Position numbers and translations under genes: made by a program. The notes under the pieces were generated by a model that saw nothing but the letters and a program-made list of their open reading frames with translations, was not told where the DNA came from and did not search any database. Positions 1 through 7,796 of a DNA stretch of 8,126 bases are shown piece by piece. This stretch comes from Bacteroidota bacterium (GTDB taxonomy: Bacteria; Bacteroidota; Bacteroidia; Chitinophagales; Chitinophagaceae), in assembly GCA_018267795.1 (NCBI GenBank), contig JAFDXS010000082.1, forward strand, positions 1 through 8,126, read 5' to 3'. Position 1 is the stretch's first letter. Each line of letters starts with the position of its first letter.

Positions 1-1
1 A

Positions 2-415
2 GTATTGCAGGCTATGCATTTACGTTTTTCGCAGCTTGATGCAAAGGTATCTTTTGAAGCCAGAGGATATAACTTCACCATACCAATGGACAAGTTGCAT
101 ATACAGGGCACCTTGGTAAACCTGATCGACAATAGCCTGAAATATGGCATTTCACCCGTTCGCATACATATTGCACTGACAGAATCAAATGGCAAAGTAC
201 AGCTTGCACTTACAGATAACGGGCCCGGCATACCTGAAGAATATCATGATAAAGTTTTTGACAAATTCTTTAGAGTGCCTACAGGCAACAGGCATAACAC
301 CAAAGGCTATGGCTTGGGCCTTAGCTATGCTGCCCAGGTAATACGCCAGCATAATGGCAGTATTGACATAAACAACATAACCACTGGTGGCTGCAAGTTT
401 ACGCTTACCTTCTAA
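2..415 (+). CDS. Sensor histidine kinase, C-terminal ATPase domain (5' end outside window)
   Basis: This is the end of a two-component sensor kinase. The frame is open to the left window edge, so the sensor region, membrane segments and phospho-accepting histidine (H box) lie outside. Visible in order are the N box NLIDNSLKYG (119-148), the G1 box DNGPGIP (215-235), the F-box-like VFDKFFRV, and the G2 box GYGLGL (from 305), ending in a typical GGxxFTLTF strand. These are the ATP-binding motifs of the HATPase_c fold, and all look intact. The protein should autophosphorylate and pass phosphate to the response regulator that starts 9 bases after its stop. The stop TAA (413-415) is in the same frame as the next start. 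The signal sensed cannot be read from this fragment. The family call is firm; the subfamily (EnvZ/PhoR-like) is inferred from the OmpR-type partner. Confidence 0.93.
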   Translation, partial: VLQAMHLRFSQLDAKVSFEARGYNFTIPMDKLHIQGTLVNLIDNSLKYGISPVRIHIALTESNGKVQLALTDNGPGIPEEYHDKVFDKFFRVPTGNRHNTKGYGLGLSYAAQVIRQHNGSIDINNITTGGCKFTLTF

Positions 416-424
416 ACACCTGCC

Positions 425-1117
425 ATGAAAAAGAAAATCCTGTATGTAGAGGACGAAGCCTATTTAGCACGAATAGTAAAGGACACACTGGAGCTAAAGG
501 GCTATGAAGTAATACATAAGAAGGACGGAACGCGCATATTGGAGCATATCAGCACTTACAACCCAGACATTTGCCTGTTGGACGTAATGCTTCCATATAT
601 AGATGGTTTTACACTTGCTAATCACATACGCAACATACATTCACAGTTGCCTATTATTTTTCTCACAGCTAAAACACAAACAGACGATCTGGTAAAGGGC
701 TTTTCATCAGGTGGTACTGACTACCTGCGAAAACCATTCAGTATGGAAGAACTGATAGTGCGTATTGAGAATCAGTTAAAACTAATGAACCGTGACATAT
801 CTGCAATTCAATCATTGCCAGATGAAATAGCATTAAAGGACTATACTTTCTATCCCGGGCGCTTCGAACTCCATACAACAAAAAAGATCATAAAGCTTTC
901 TCATCGCGAAGCTCAAATATTAAGTCTTCTGTGCACCTACATCAATAAGCCTATAGAACGAAAGACCTTGTTGCATATAGTATGGGGTGATGACTCTTTC
1001 TTTAATTCCCGTAATCTTGATGTCTACATTCGTAAGCTGCGGGATTACCTAACAGAAGCTGAAGGCATTGAAATTGTCACCTTAAAGGGTAAAGGCTACC
1101 ATTTTGTTGTAGTCTGA
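425..1117 (+). CDS. OmpR/PhoB-family response regulator
   Basis: A complete 230-residue DNA-binding response regulator of usual family length. The receiver domain (about 4-120) shows the acidic pocket E9-D10 in YVEDE, the phospho-acceptor D53 in LLDVMLPYIDG, the switch residue T81 in FLTAKT, and K103 in LRKPF. The C-terminal winged helix (about 132-230) carries the recognition-helix pattern NSRNLDVYIRKLR and the closing wing TLKGKGYHF, both standard for OmpR/PhoB proteins. The start is fixed within a few codons, because the upstream kinase's TAA lies in frame four codons before this ATG. No Shine-Dalgarno is visible. The short gap implies co-transcription and probably translational coupling with the kinase. 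The protein should bind direct repeats as a phosphorylated dimer. Its targets are unknown; the downstream glycogen operon is one candidate by proximity only. Confidence 0.95.
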   Translation: MKKKILYVEDEAYLARIVKDTLELKGYEVIHKKDGTRILEHISTYNPDICLLDVMLPYIDGFTLANHIRNIHSQLPIIFLTAKTQTDDLVKGFSSGGTDYLRKPFSMEELIVRIENQLKLMNRDISAIQSLPDEIALKDYTFYPGRFELHTTKKIIKLSHREAQILSLLCTYINKPIERKTLLHIVWGDDSFFNSRNLDVYIRKLRDYLTEAEGIEIVTLKGKGYHFVVV

Positions 1118-1217
1118 GGCTATAGAACCAAACATTCCTTTCGTCAACTTGTCCTCTATCGTATTACTTAACAATTTGACAATATACGCTGCGGGTGTTT
1201 CTCTCTGCTATATTTAG

Positions 1218-1259
1218 TTCTCTGATTTCAATCAGAGAAGGCTCTGACTATTATCAGCC
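1218..1259 (+). promoter_or_regulatory. Attenuator-like set of alternative hairpins ahead of the glycogen operon
   Basis: Four arms follow one another in the 208-base gap before the GH57 gene. Arm 1 (1218-1226) and arm 2 (1231-1239) form a perfect 9-bp stem around the loop TTCA. Arm 2 can instead pair through TCAGAG (1232-1237) with CTCTGA (1242-1247), a 6-bp stem with a 4-base loop. Arm 3 (1240-1247) can also pair with arm 4 (1254-1259): GGCT and GA pair with TCAGCC, leaving a two-base bulge. A T-rich stretch (1263-1268) follows arm 4. The 1:2 plus 3:4 fold and the 2:3 fold exclude each other, which is the layout of a transcription attenuator. No leader peptide with an evident stall codon run was seen. 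The first stem alone could equally be a dyad operator. The pairings are seen directly; function is inferred. Confidence 0.4.
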
Positions 1260-1325
1260 CTGTATTTTCCGGCTCTGGCTAATTTACATTCCGCTACATG
1301 TTGTTAAAGCATACAATGATAAGAG

Positions 1326-2591
1326 ATGAAAAACATTTGCTTCTATTTCCAGGTGCATCAGCCCTTTCGGCTTGCCAATTACCATTTTTTTGATATTGGC
1401 TCCAATAAAGAGTATTTCGACGAAGAAGCAAATGCTTCTATTCTGCGAAAAGTGGCACATAATTGTTATTTCCCAACCAACAAATTGTTGCTTGACCTTA
1501 TAAAAGAGCATGGAAATGACTTTAAGGTCAGTTTCTCCATATCAGGCACAGCTTTAGATCAATTTGAACGCTATCTGCCTGAAGTAATAGATAGCTTTAA
1601 GGCACTTGCCGAAACAGGGTGTGTGGAATTCTTGGGTGAAACATACGCCCATTCACTATCTATCCTAAAAAGCAAAGAAGAATTCAAAAGCCAGGCACAA
1701 GCACACTCAACTAAAATAGAAAAGCTTTTTGGGCAGAAACCAACAATCTTTAGAAATACGGAATTGATATATGCTGATTTTATAGCCGATGCTGTCGCAG
1801 AACTTGGCTTCAAAGGCATATTGGCTGAAGGAGCAGCACATGTACTAGATTGGAAAAGTCCAAATTACTTATACTATAGCGCGAATCAACCAAGGCTAAA
1901 ACTTCTTTTGAAAAACTTTCGCTTAAGCGATGATATCGCTTTTAGATTCTCTGACAGGAACTGGTCAGAACATCCACTTACTGCCGAAAAATATATCAAT
2001 TGGCTAAACACAGTTTCCCATAAAGAAGAGATCATTAATCTATTCATGGATTATGAAACATTTGGGGAGCATCAATGGCAATCAACAGGAATATTTGATT
2101 TCATGCGTGTCCTTCCTTCTCAGGTACTTTCAAATTCAGATTATCAATTCATAACGCCATCTGATGCCGTTAAATATTTGCAGCCTGTAGCATCTATCTC
2201 TATGCCGGTACCAGTATCATGGGCAGATGCAGAACGTGACCTATCTGCATGGTTGGGAAATGATCTGCAGGATGATGCTTTTGACACGCTTTATGCACTT
2301 GAGCAAAAGGTAAAGATGTGTAACAATAAGAAAATTCAACAGGACTGGCTTTACTTGCAAACGAGCGATCATTTTTACTATATGTGCACAAAATTCTTTT
2401 CAGACGGTGATGTACATAAATATTTCAATCCTTATGGCTCACCTTATGATGCTTTTATAAATTATATGAATGTACTTACAGACTTTAGTATAAGAGTAAA
2501 TAAGCTAGCAGAAAGCAAAGAACTGAAACCTACAAAATCTTTAAAAACCAAACGCAGGTCATCATCACCCAGTGTTAGAACTTCTTATTGA
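1326..2591 (+). CDS. GH57 family alpha-amylase / alpha-glucan-acting glycoside hydrolase
   Basis: A 421-residue glycoside hydrolase family 57 protein. Near the N-terminus lies the hallmark HQPFR (11-15). It is followed by VEFLGETYAHS (100-110), the nucleophile region FRNTELIY with candidate nucleophile E146, the acid/base region MDYETFGEH with candidate D242, and the conserved SWADAERDLSAWLGN (298-312). There is no signal peptide, so it should act in the cytoplasm on glycogen or maltodextrin. GH57 includes alpha-amylases, 4-alpha-glucanotransferases and branching enzymes; the sequence does not settle which. The start is well constrained: an in-frame TAA (1320-1322) sits one codon upstream of the codon before ATG. 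The last 25 or so residues form a basic, serine-rich tail (TKRRSSSPS) that looks disordered. It lies 27 bases upstream of the synthase-phosphorylase fusion, so the two probably form one operon. Confidence 0.9.
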   Translation: MKNICFYFQVHQPFRLANYHFFDIGSNKEYFDEEANASILRKVAHNCYFPTNKLLLDLIKEHGNDFKVSFSISGTALDQFERYLPEVIDSFKALAETGCVEFLGETYAHSLSILKSKEEFKSQAQAHSTKIEKLFGQKPTIFRNTELIYADFIADAVAELGFKGILAEGAAHVLDWKSPNYLYYSANQPRLKLLLKNFRLSDDIAFRFSDRNWSEHPLTAEKYINWLNTVSHKEEIINLFMDYETFGEHQWQSTGIFDFMRVLPSQVLSNSDYQFITPSDAVKYLQPVASISMPVPVSWADAERDLSAWLGNDLQDDAFDTLYALEQKVKMCNNKKIQQDWLYLQTSDHFYYMCTKFFSDGDVHKYFNPYGSPYDAFINYMNVLTDFSIRVNKLAESKELKPTKSLKTKRRSSSPSVRTSY

Positions 2592-2618
2592 TATAAACCA
2601 AGTTAGTAAGACCTGAAC

Positions 2619-5600
2619 ATGACAGTAGAACCACAACTTAAGCCTGATTATCTTTTTGAAGTAAGTTGGGAAGTATGTAATAAGGTAGGTGGCATCTATA
2701 CTGTACTTGCCACAAAAGCACAAACGATAGAAAAGGAGTGGCACGAGCGCCTGATAATGGTAGGTCCCGATGTATGGAAAGGAACAGGTGAAAATCCTGA
2801 ATTCATAGAAGACAAAACACTGTTCAAACTATGGCGGCAACATATAGATGAGGAAGGGCTAAAGATAAAAATTGGCAGATGGAAGATTCCCGGCGCGCCG
2901 ATAGTTGTACTTGTAGATTTCACTCCGTATTTCTTTGAAAAGAATCAAATTTTCGCCCATCTGTGGGTGAAGTACCAGCTTGATTCCTTAACAGGTCAAT
3001 GGGACTATATAGAACCCGCAATGTTTGGTTATGCCGCTGGTAAAGTTATAGAGTGTTATTACCGTTGTCACATCAACTCTACAGATAAAGTAGTTGCACT
3101 GTTTCATGAATGGATGACGGGAGCAGGGATACTCTACCTGGAAGAAGCGGCACCGCAAATAGCCACTGTATTTATTACGCATGCCACCGTGCTGGGCAGG
3201 GTCATTGCCGGCAATGGTTTGCCGTTTTACAAAGAATTTGAAAATTACAATCCTAATACCATAGCTCGGGAGTTTAACGTCATTGCAAAATACTCTCTTG
3301 AAAAAGTCGCTGCAAATATTGCCGACTGTTTTACAACTGTTAGCAATATTACTTCTGCAGAATGCCAAAAGTTCCTGGGGAAGCCACCTGATATTATTAC
3401 CCCTAATGGATTTGACATTTCCATAGTACCGGACAAACAACTTTTTGATAAAAAACGAGCATCTGCAAGAGCGAAAATACTGAAGGTAGCAGAAGCACTA
3501 TTTAACCAGGCATTTGCACCTGATAGCATGCTTATTATTAAGAGTGGCAGGTATGAATTTAAAAACAAAGGCATTGACCTCTTTATTGATAGCCTGGCTG
3601 AGATTAATGACCATTTATCTCCAGCAAAGAATGTCATTGCAGTAATCTTCGTACCAGGCCATCAAACAGGGCCGCGTAAAGAACTACTGGAACGCTTGGT
3701 GCAGCCGGACTTTAGTAACCCTATGCCCAAAGAAATACTTACGCATAACCTGCAGGGTGCGGAAACAGATCTCATTTTGCAACGAATAAAACAAGCAGGA
3801 CTAAGCGAAAGCACCCACGATAAGATTAAAGTAATATTTGTTCCCACGTATATGAATGGTGATGACGGTGTTTTCAACATGAGCTATTATGAATTGCTGA
3901 TAGGCTTTGACATGGCTGTATTCCCTTCCTATTATGAGCCATGGGGATATACCCCACTTGAAAGCCTGGCATTTCATGTGCCTTCTGTAACAACTAATGT
4001 TTCAGGGTTTGGTGCAGCTATTAATAGTTTGCTTCACAACAAACAGAAGGGTATACAAGTCATCGATCGCACCGACGACAATGAACGAGATGTTGTAGTA
4101 GCTATTGCTGCGACCATTGATGCATTTTCTAAAAAGTCTGTATCCGATATCGAAGAAATACGTGAAGATGCATATAATATAAGCCAGGGATTTCTTTGGG
4201 AAAGGCAAATAAAACAATATGAGAAAGCATACGATATTGCGCTGAAGAAAAGCGAACAACGCGAGGAGCTGTACCGAAATAAACCTCAGGCAATGCCCGC
4301 CACTATTCCTGAAGTAGCTGAAACCAAACCGCTATGGAGAAGCATTATTATATACTCCGAAATGCCCGAAAGGCTAAATGCATTGCAAGTGCTAAGCAAG
4401 AATTTGTGGTGGTCATGGGATAGTGAAGCGACCTCACTTTTCGAATCAATAGACCCCTGGCTTTGGGAAACTTCTCACTGCAATCCTATAGTATTATTGC
4501 AAATAGTAAGTCATACTACATTGAAAAGATTAGAAAGCGATGCAGCATTTGTGTCACGACTGGATGCTGTTGCTGAAAAATTTAACACCTATATGCATGC
4601 TGGAAACAGCAAAAAGGGCCCACAAATTGCCTACTTCTGTATGGAGTATGGGCTTCACAATAGCCTTAAATTATATTCAGGTGGCTTGGGTATACTTGCA
4701 GGCGACTATCTAAAAGAAGCAAGTGATGCAAACATCAACATAACAGGCATTGGTCTTTTATATAAGAACGGATACTTTAAACAAAGCCTGTCCATACATG
4801 GAGAGCAGCTGACTGAGCTCGACACCTTGGATTTTACTAAGCTCCCACTGGAACTGGCAAAGGATAGTGGGGGGAAGCCTTTAAAAATAGCGCTTCCATT
4901 TCCTAGTCGCACAGTTATAGCACAGGTATGGAAACTACCTGTGGGCAGAGTCCCCCTATATCTGCTTGATACTTTATTAGCAGAAAATAGTGCAGAAGAC
5001 AGACTCATTACATCGCAGCTTTATGCCAGTCCTGAAGAGAACCGCCTGAAACAGGAGCTATTATTGGGTGTAGGAGGCATCCTGTTATTAAATGCATTAG
5101 GTATAAAGCCTGATGTATATCATTGTAATGAAGGCCACCCTGCATTTCTCAATCTTGCTAGATTGTACAATTTCATTCATGACAACAACCTTTCGTTTGA
5201 GGAAGCATTAGAAATAGTAAGAGCGACAAACATTTTCACCACGCACACTTCCCTACCGGCAGCTATAGATAAGTTTAGTGAAGAATTATTGCGGCCTTAC
5301 TTGTCACATACAGCACAACAGTTTAATATCAGTTGGGAAACGCTGATAAACTTAGGCCGTACCATTGAAGACACGCAGGAGCAATTCTCAATGACTACTT
5401 TGGCATTGAAGCTATCCGGAGAAGTTAACGCAGTAAGCAAATTGCATAGAAAAGTATCATGTCTTCTGTTTAATTCCTTGTGGAAGAACTACATGCCCGA
5501 AGAACTAAACATAGGCTATGTAACAAATGGTGTGCACTACGCCACATGGACTGCCGGAGAATGGAAAGCCCTTCATGAAAAAGTCTTTGACAAAGAGTTT

Positions 5601-6842
5601 TTCAACTCAGTAAGCGATGCAGTTACCTGGCAGAAAATATACAACGTGCCGAATGAAGATATCTGGGGCATCCGGAAAGTGTTAAAGAATAAGCTACTTA
5701 ACTCTGTCAAGGAAAGGCTTAGCGGTATATCTGCATCGCGGCATGAAGGACCACGCAAGCTGGCAGAAGCCATTGTTCATTTAACAGACGATGCATTACT
5801 GATAGGCTTTGCGAGGCGATTTGTGAGCTACAAAAGACCAGACCTATTACTACACGACCTTAACAGACTAAGCACTATCATTAACAATATACAAAAGCCT
5901 GTATTGCTTTTCTTTTCGGGCAAGGCGCATCCCAGCGACAAGAGTAGTATTGACCTGGTAAAGCGAATAGTGGATATAACTGAAATGCCAGAGTTCAGGA
6001 ATAAGGTATTCTTCCTGGAAGACTATGATATGAATCTTGCTAAACTACTGGTACAGGGTGTGGACCTATGGATTAATGTACCTAACCGGTATATGGAAGC
6101 ATCCGGGACCAGTGGTATGAAGGCCATGCTTAATGGAGTTCTAAACTTCAGTGTGCTGGATGGATGGTGGGCTGAAGCATATAATGAGCATATAGGCTGG
6201 GCACTTGAAACTGAACCATCGTATGAAAGGCAGGACTACCAGGATGAGCTCGACTCTGAGAACCTGTACAGGACGCTTGAAAACGAGATCATACCTCTCT
6301 TTTTTGAGCGAGATGAACATGGTATACCTGTGGGGTGGGTAAAGATGATAAAAGCCTCAATTGCTGCTGCCCCCACCTACACTATGGGCCGCGTACTAGG
6401 CGAATACCAAAACAACTACTACAATAAGCTGCATGAACGTGGCAGAAAACTTAGTGAAGAAAATTATTGCCTGGCCAAGCAATTAGCTGCATGGAAAAAG
6501 CAAATGCTACTGCGATGGAATGAAGTAGATGTGATATCTATAAGCTCGAACATGGAGCATGCTGATAAGAATATTGAAATTAAGATTGTGCTTGATATAG
6601 GTGACCTTAGTATTAACGATGTAGGCCTGGAGATAGTTTTCCTTCGTAAGAATGCAAAACGGGGGGAAAACCTAGAGCTTACTAAAGAGCTGAACGCAAC
6701 TGAGATAAACAGAAGCTATGTGGTATATGAATGCAAAATGCCAGCATTGCAACCAGGTGCATTTGAATATAGCTTTCGTATTTTCCCTAAGAACCCTTTA
6801 CTTATTCATAGACAAGATTTTGGATTAGCGAAATGGGTGTGA
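2619..6842 (+). CDS. Glycogen synthase (GT3) - alpha-glucan phosphorylase (GT35) fusion protein
   Basis: One 1407-residue polypeptide with two complete opposing enzymes. Residues 8-552 are a GT3 glycogen synthase of the eukaryotic type: KVGGIYTVL (22-30), FITHATVLGR (H188, R194), ITPNGFD, SGRYEFKNKG (309-318), and YYEPWGYTPLE with the E-x7-E pair E440/E448. After a Pro/Ala-rich linker (about 553-571), residues 572-1407 form a DUF3417-type phosphorylase: NLWWSWD (595-601), EYGLHNSLKLYSGGLGILAG (676-695), HCNEGHPAF, HTSLP, ARRFVSYKR (R1067, K1072) and the PLP-lysine motif EASGTSGMK (K1168), then a C-terminal beta region. The first half should transfer glucose from a nucleotide sugar (UDP-glucose in characterised GT3 enzymes); the second should release glucose-1-phosphate from chain ends. 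An in-frame TAA (2607-2609) limits the start. The reading frame is unbroken, so this is not a join of two genes by a missed stop. Cytoplasmic. Confidence 0.95.
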   Translation: MTVEPQLKPDYLFEVSWEVCNKVGGIYTVLATKAQTIEKEWHERLIMVGPDVWKGTGENPEFIEDKTLFKLWRQHIDEEGLKIKIGRWKIPGAPIVVLVDFTPYFFEKNQIFAHLWVKYQLDSLTGQWDYIEPAMFGYAAGKVIECYYRCHINSTDKVVALFHEWMTGAGILYLEEAAPQIATVFITHATVLGRVIAGNGLPFYKEFENYNPNTIAREFNVIAKYSLEKVAANIADCFTTVSNITSAECQKFLGKPPDIITPNGFDISIVPDKQLFDKKRASARAKILKVAEALFNQAFAPDSMLIIKSGRYEFKNKGIDLFIDSLAEINDHLSPAKNVIAVIFVPGHQTGPRKELLERLVQPDFSNPMPKEILTHNLQGAETDLILQRIKQAGLSESTHDKIKVIFVPTYMNGDDGVFNMSYYELLIGFDMAVFPSYYEPWGYTPLESLAFHVPSVTTNVSGFGAAINSLLHNKQKGIQVIDRTDDNERDVVVAIAATIDAFSKKSVSDIEEIREDAYNISQGFLWERQIKQYEKAYDIALKKSEQREELYRNKPQAMPATIPEVAETKPLWRSIIIYSEMPERLNALQVLSKNLWWSWDSEATSLFESIDPWLWETSHCNPIVLLQIVSHTTLKRLESDAAFVSRLDAVAEKFNTYMHAGNSKKGPQIAYFCMEYGLHNSLKLYSGGLGILAGDYLKEASDANINITGIGLLYKNGYFKQSLSIHGEQLTELDTLDFTKLPLELAKDSGGKPLKIALPFPSRTVIAQVWKLPVGRVPLYLLDTLLAENSAEDRLITSQLYASPEENRLKQELLLGVGGILLLNALGIKPDVYHCNEGHPAFLNLARLYNFIHDNNLSFEEALEIVRATNIFTTHTSLPAAIDKFSEELLRPYLSHTAQQFNISWETLINLGRTIEDTQEQFSMTTLALKLSGEVNAVSKLHRKVSCLLFNSLWKNYMPEELNIGYVTNGVHYATWTAGEWKALHEKVFDKEFFNSVSDAVTWQKIYNVPNEDIWGIRKVLKNKLLNSVKERLSGISASRHEGPRKLAEAIVHLTDDALLIGFARRFVSYKRPDLLLHDLNRLSTIINNIQKPVLLFFSGKAHPSDKSSIDLVKRIVDITEMPEFRNKVFFLEDYDMNLAKLLVQGVDLWINVPNRYMEASGTSGMKAMLNGVLNFSVLDGWWAEAYNEHIGWALETEPSYERQDYQDELDSENLYRTLENEIIPLFFERDEHGIPVGWVKMIKASIAAAPTYTMGRVLGEYQNNYYNKLHERGRKLSEENYCLAKQLAAWKKQMLLRWNEVDVISISSNMEHADKNIEIKIVLDIGDLSINDVGLEIVFLRKNAKRGENLELTKELNATEINRSYVVYECKMPALQPGAFEYSFRIFPKNPLLIHRQDFGLAKWV
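4275..4331 (+). other. Interdomain linker of the synthase-phosphorylase fusion
   Basis: This stretch codes for residues 553-571, a Pro/Ala/Glu-rich segment (QAMPATIPEVAETKP) between the last charged helix of the GT3 half and the first strand of the DUF3417 region. It has no recognisable catalytic motif and is probably flexible. Methionines at residues 559 and 582 could in principle start a separate phosphorylase. The only purine-rich candidate site (GAGGAG, 4262-4267) is about 26 bases before the first of them, too far for a normal ribosome-binding site. The boundary is approximate and set by where family motifs stop and start. Confidence 0.6.
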
Positions 6843-6845
6843 ACC

Positions 6846-7682
6846 TTATAAGATATAATACAGGTAGATAAAGGCAAATGGTGCCGAACCTATTAAACTA
6901 TCGAACCTGTCGAGGATGCCGCCGTGGCCGGGTAAGATGGTGCCTGAGTCTTTTACGCCAGCCGTTCTTTTGAGCATTGACTTGGTGAAGTCGCCAAGGG
7001 TGCCGCTGACATTGATAATAACAGCCAGGCCCAACCACTGGCTTAACTGCAAATAATGAAACAGCAAATAGTTCACGCTGCCTGCAAGTAGTGCCAGCAA
7101 CAAACCACCTATGCTACCTTCCCATGTTTTGTGGGGTGATACGCGGGGGAAGAGCTTGTGCTTGCCTGCCATGGTACCAGCCAGATACGCACCTGTATCT
7201 CCAAACCATAGAATGATAAAATAGGCCATTATCATAAGCGGCATGTATTGACCAGCCTGGAAGGGCAAAAAGCCAATGCATAGGAAGAGCGACAAGGGTA
7301 CACTTATCCAAATAAGGCCCATAATACTAAGTGCGATATTCTGGAATGGGTTAGGCTTAGCTCTGAACAGCTCGATGATGAACATAAACGGGATGACCGG
7401 GATGATCAGCATGAGTATAGACGCATGGTATAGCTGCTCTGTAAGGAGCCAAGAGATAAAGATGAATAAAGCGCCTATTACCTGACTGGGCAACTTTTGG
7501 ATAGAGACACCTGTGCGGTCTATAAGGCGCTGGTATTCAAGTATGGCCAATTCATTTATTACTAACAGCAACAGCAGAAAGCCATTACTACCTACAAATA
7601 TCATTGCAATGATAACACCAATTAGCAATGCACCTGTAAGGCTGCGTTTCAGTAGTTGATTTTCTTGCTGGGCTTCTTTCAT
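6846..7682 (-). CDS. cdsA: Phosphatidate cytidylyltransferase
   Basis: An integral membrane enzyme making CDP-diacylglycerol from CTP and phosphatidic acid, the branch point for bacterial phospholipids. The 278-residue length is usual for the family. The C-terminal signature is complete: S235, K238-R239, K244-D245, H253-G254-G255, D258-R259 and D261 in the pattern SxxKRxxxxKDxGxxLPGHGGxxDRxD. DTGAYLAG (162-169) and SPHKTWEG (182-189), also typical of CdsA, precede it. Roughly eight hydrophobic segments span the protein (for example 15-48, 67-82, 88-105, 116-138, 146-165, 190-210). The ATG start gives a short polar N-terminus before the first membrane segment. A weak Bacteroidota-type -7 match (TATTTTTA, 7715-7708 on the minus strand) lies 25 bases upstream, without a good -33 element. 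The gene converges on the glycogen operon, with 3 bases between the two stop codons and no visible terminator. No functional link to glycogen is implied. Confidence 0.96.
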   Translation of the reverse strand: MKEAQQENQLLKRSLTGALLIGVIIAMIFVGSNGFLLLLLVINELAILEYQRLIDRTGVSIQKLPSQVIGALFIFISWLLTEQLYHASILMLIIPVIPFMFIIELFRAKPNPFQNIALSIMGLIWISVPLSLFLCIGFLPFQAGQYMPLMIMAYFIILWFGDTGAYLAGTMAGKHKLFPRVSPHKTWEGSIGGLLLALLAGSVNYLLFHYLQLSQWLGLAVIINVSGTLGDFTKSMLKRTAGVKDSGTILPGHGGILDRFDSLIGSAPFAFIYLYYIL

Positions 7683-7796
7683 GTTACAGGTTATTGTGTA
7701 CCTAGTGTAAAAATATCCGGGTTGCGGGCTTTAAATGGTGACATAAGTCAGAAAAGAATATGATTGCTATCAACTCTCGTTGTATGGGGAGGAGAG

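Noticed and set aside
1175..1216. Possible Bacteroidota promoter: TTTG (1175-1178) with TATATTTA (1209-1216) ahead of the GH57 gene
   Set aside because: The spacing between the elements is about 30 bases, well over the usual 19 or so, and the -7 box lacks the final G. A sigma70-like TTGACA (1176-1181) has no -10 box at the right distance.
1298..1393. Short out-of-frame ORF starting at ATG 1298 and overlapping the GH57 start, as a possible leader peptide
   Set aside because: Most of it is the GH57 coding sequence read in another frame. It starts downstream of the hairpins it would have to control and shows no stall-codon run.
2988..3637. Long minus-strand ORFs (150 and 130 aa) inside the synthase half
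   Set aside because: They overlap each other and a strongly conserved GT3 coding region, and have no family motifs; they are frame shadows.
4869..6666. Two runs of six G (4869-4874 and 6661-6666) in the phosphorylase half as phase-variation tracts
   Set aside because: Six is short for slippage control, and both fall in GGG codons within an intact frame. Coincidence is likelier.
6845..6852. CTTATAAG palindrome at the convergent junction as a bidirectional terminator
   Set aside because: The 8-base palindrome has no loop, is AT-rich and has no flanking T tract.
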